NCBI GenBank assembly: GCA_000999175.1
Contig: LCJJ01000029.1
Location: 1-5,746 of the forward strand
Reading direction: 5' to 3'
Source of the DNA: Parcubacteria group bacterium GW2011_GWB1_44_7
GTDB lineage: Bacteria > Patescibacteria > Paceibacteria > UBA9973 > DSPV01
DNA length: 5,746 nucleotides
This document shows positions 5,303-5,746 of this stretch, piece after piece. The position numbers were made by a program, and so were the translations under genes. Position 1 is the first letter of the stretch, and each line of letters begins with the position of its first letter. The notes below the pieces were generated by a model. It searched no databases, was not told the DNA's origin, and worked only from the letters and a program-made list of their open reading frames with translations.

Positions 5303-5375
5303 TCCGCCCACCAGGCCTCGAACCTGGAACCTTGTCCTTAAGAGGGACCTGCTCTGCCAATTGAGCTATGGGCGG
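5303..5375 (-). tRNA. tRNA-Lys, anticodon CTT
   Basis: Read on the minus strand, the acceptor arms are 5375-5369 and 5310-5304 (CCGCCCA with TGGGCGG), with a D stem GCTC/GAGC, an anticodon stem GGTCC/GGACA (outermost pair is a G-A mismatch), anticodon CTT in the loop CTCTTAA, and a T stem CCAGG/CCTGG. The T loop TTCGAGG is normal, unlike the other two tRNAs here. The discriminator is A (5303), followed by CAA, so CCA is not encoded. It reads the AAG codon. Its 5' end touches the end of the truncated GIY-YIG gene, and the membrane protein-AAA+ operon follows 36 bases downstream. Confidence 0.96.
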
Positions 5376-5376
5376 A

Positions 5377-5559
5377 TTAAGATCGCGCATCTTTTAGAGT
5401 TTGGTATTCTTGCTTAAATACTAATTCAATTTCTCCAAATCTTTTCGTCGAAGGGGTAGATTTTCCAAAATGATGCCTCAGTCTTTGTTCAAGATTAGAG
5501 GTGCTGCCAATATATATTCTACCATCAGATTTACTTCTTAAAAAATAAATGAAAGACAT
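5377..5559 (-). CDS. GIY-YIG nuclease-domain protein, C-terminally truncated
   Basis: 60 residues beginning MSFIYFLRSK. It carries the two strands of the GIY-YIG fold: FIYFL (3-7, the GIY position) and IYIGS (15-19, the YIG), with the catalytic arginine region NLEQRLRHHF (22-31) and the STKRFGEIELVF segment (38-48). Family members of this UvrC/SLX1-like single-domain type usually run to about 80-100 residues and continue KDARxxEKYLK, whose glutamate binds the metal. Here the protein stops at KDARS, so that glutamate and the last helices are missing. The TAA stop (5377-5379) is one base from the 5' end of tRNA-Lys. It is probably inactive as a nuclease, either a remnant left by recombination at the tRNA or a gene decayed after transposition. 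No Shine-Dalgarno is seen. I find no 3' half elsewhere in the window. Confidence 0.8.
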   Translation of the reverse strand: MSFIYFLRSKSDGRIYIGSTSNLEQRLRHHFGKSTPSTKRFGEIELVFKQEYQTLKDARS

Positions 5560-5593
5560 TTTAATTTTGCTGAGTCCTGACGCTCTCTTGGAG

Positions 5594-5619
5594 GTCGGGA
5601 CCCCGACTTTACGTCGGGG
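5594..5619. repeat. GC-rich three-armed inverted repeat
   Basis: CCCCGAC (5601-5607) and GTCGGGG (5613-5619) are perfect inverted repeats with a five-base loop. Directly to the left, GTCGGG (5594-5599) can also pair with CCCGAC (5602-5607) across a tight two-base loop, so two mutually exclusive hairpins share the middle arm. It lies between the partial gene at the right edge and the GIY-YIG gene. No T tract follows on either strand, so it is not an ordinary intrinsic terminator. Short hairpins of this GTCGGG type resemble dispersed palindromic elements; only one copy is in this window. Confidence 0.7.
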
Positions 5620-5632
5620 CTATGGACGGGAT

Positions 5633-5746
5633 TCATTTCTTTTTCCAGGAGCGGAATTTTTGATCACGTTTGATGAACCACTTATCCTTGAGGTCCAGCC
5701 ACCAATCGTCTGGATGAGTTTGAAAAATCAGTTTGACAATTTTCTT
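5633..5746 (-). CDS. C-terminal end of an unidentified protein (5' part outside the window)
   Basis: A leftward reading frame is open from the right edge (frame starting at 5746) to a TGA at 5633-5635, giving 37 residues. The sequence is basic and rich in tryptophan, with HPDDWWLDLKDKWFIKRD followed by a lysine-rich end FRSWKKK. That looks protein-like and unlike a chance frame, but it is too short to assign. It would lie upstream of, and on the same strand as, the GIY-YIG gene, with 73 bases between holding the inverted repeat at 5594-5619. Confidence 0.55.
   Translation of the reverse strand, partial: KKIVKLIFQTHPDDWWLDLKDKWFIKRDQKFRSWKKK

Noticed and set aside
5601..5619. Hairpin as a terminator for the gene at the right edge
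   Set aside because: No run of T follows the stem in the direction of transcription (or on the other strand).
1..5746. CRISPR array, transposase, integrase or tandem repeats
   Set aside because: No spaced direct repeats and no recombinase motifs were seen in any frame I read; only the single inverted repeat at 5594-5619 and the repeated 16-mer stand out.

Overview
The window looks like a piece of chromosome from a small-genome bacterium of the Candidate Phyla Radiation (Patescibacteria, probably a Parcubacteria- or Microgenomates-like lineage). This is an inference. It rests on a pairing, familiar from those genomes, of a short multi-pass membrane protein with a membrane-anchored Clp-type AAA+ ATPase, on several genes without a Shine-Dalgarno sequence, on tRNA genes without an encoded CCA tail, and on small single-domain proteins (Nudix, lone receiver, GIY-YIG). 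No marker gene is present to prove the placement.

The layout is two convergent halves. The left half reads rightwards: tRNA-Arg(CCG) (112-183), a Nudix hydrolase (200-628), a lone receiver-domain protein that has lost its phosphorylation site (638-1021), an AT-rich membrane-anchored protein resembling the ETEC_3214 family (1127-1927), and tRNA-Pro(GGG) (1938-2008). The halves meet at 2009-2120, which holds two back-to-back terminator-like hairpins, one per strand.

The right half reads leftwards from the window's right edge: the C-terminal end of an unidentified gene (5633-5746), a GC-rich inverted repeat (5594-5619), a GIY-YIG protein cut short next to tRNA-Lys(CTT) (5377-5559), tRNA-Lys (5303-5375), a hydrophobic membrane protein (4874-5266), the 756-residue Clp-like AAA+ ATPase (2603-4873), and a 127-residue orphan protein (2121-2504) with its own promoter-like sequence and the only strong Shine-Dalgarno site in the window.

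The core functional unit is probably the membrane protein plus AAA+ pair, whose stop and start codons touch (TAG-ATG). The AAA+ protein carries two transmembrane segments. Its first ATPase domain has lost the catalytic glutamate, the arginine fingers and the pore tyrosine. Its second keeps all ATPase motifs but lacks the aromatic substrate-gripping pore loop. No M-domain or ClpP-docking loop is visible. It is therefore unlikely to be an ordinary disaggregase or a ClpP unfoldase. The other signals worth checking are the pseudo-receiver and the two tRNAs whose T-loop has C where the nearly universal U55 should be.
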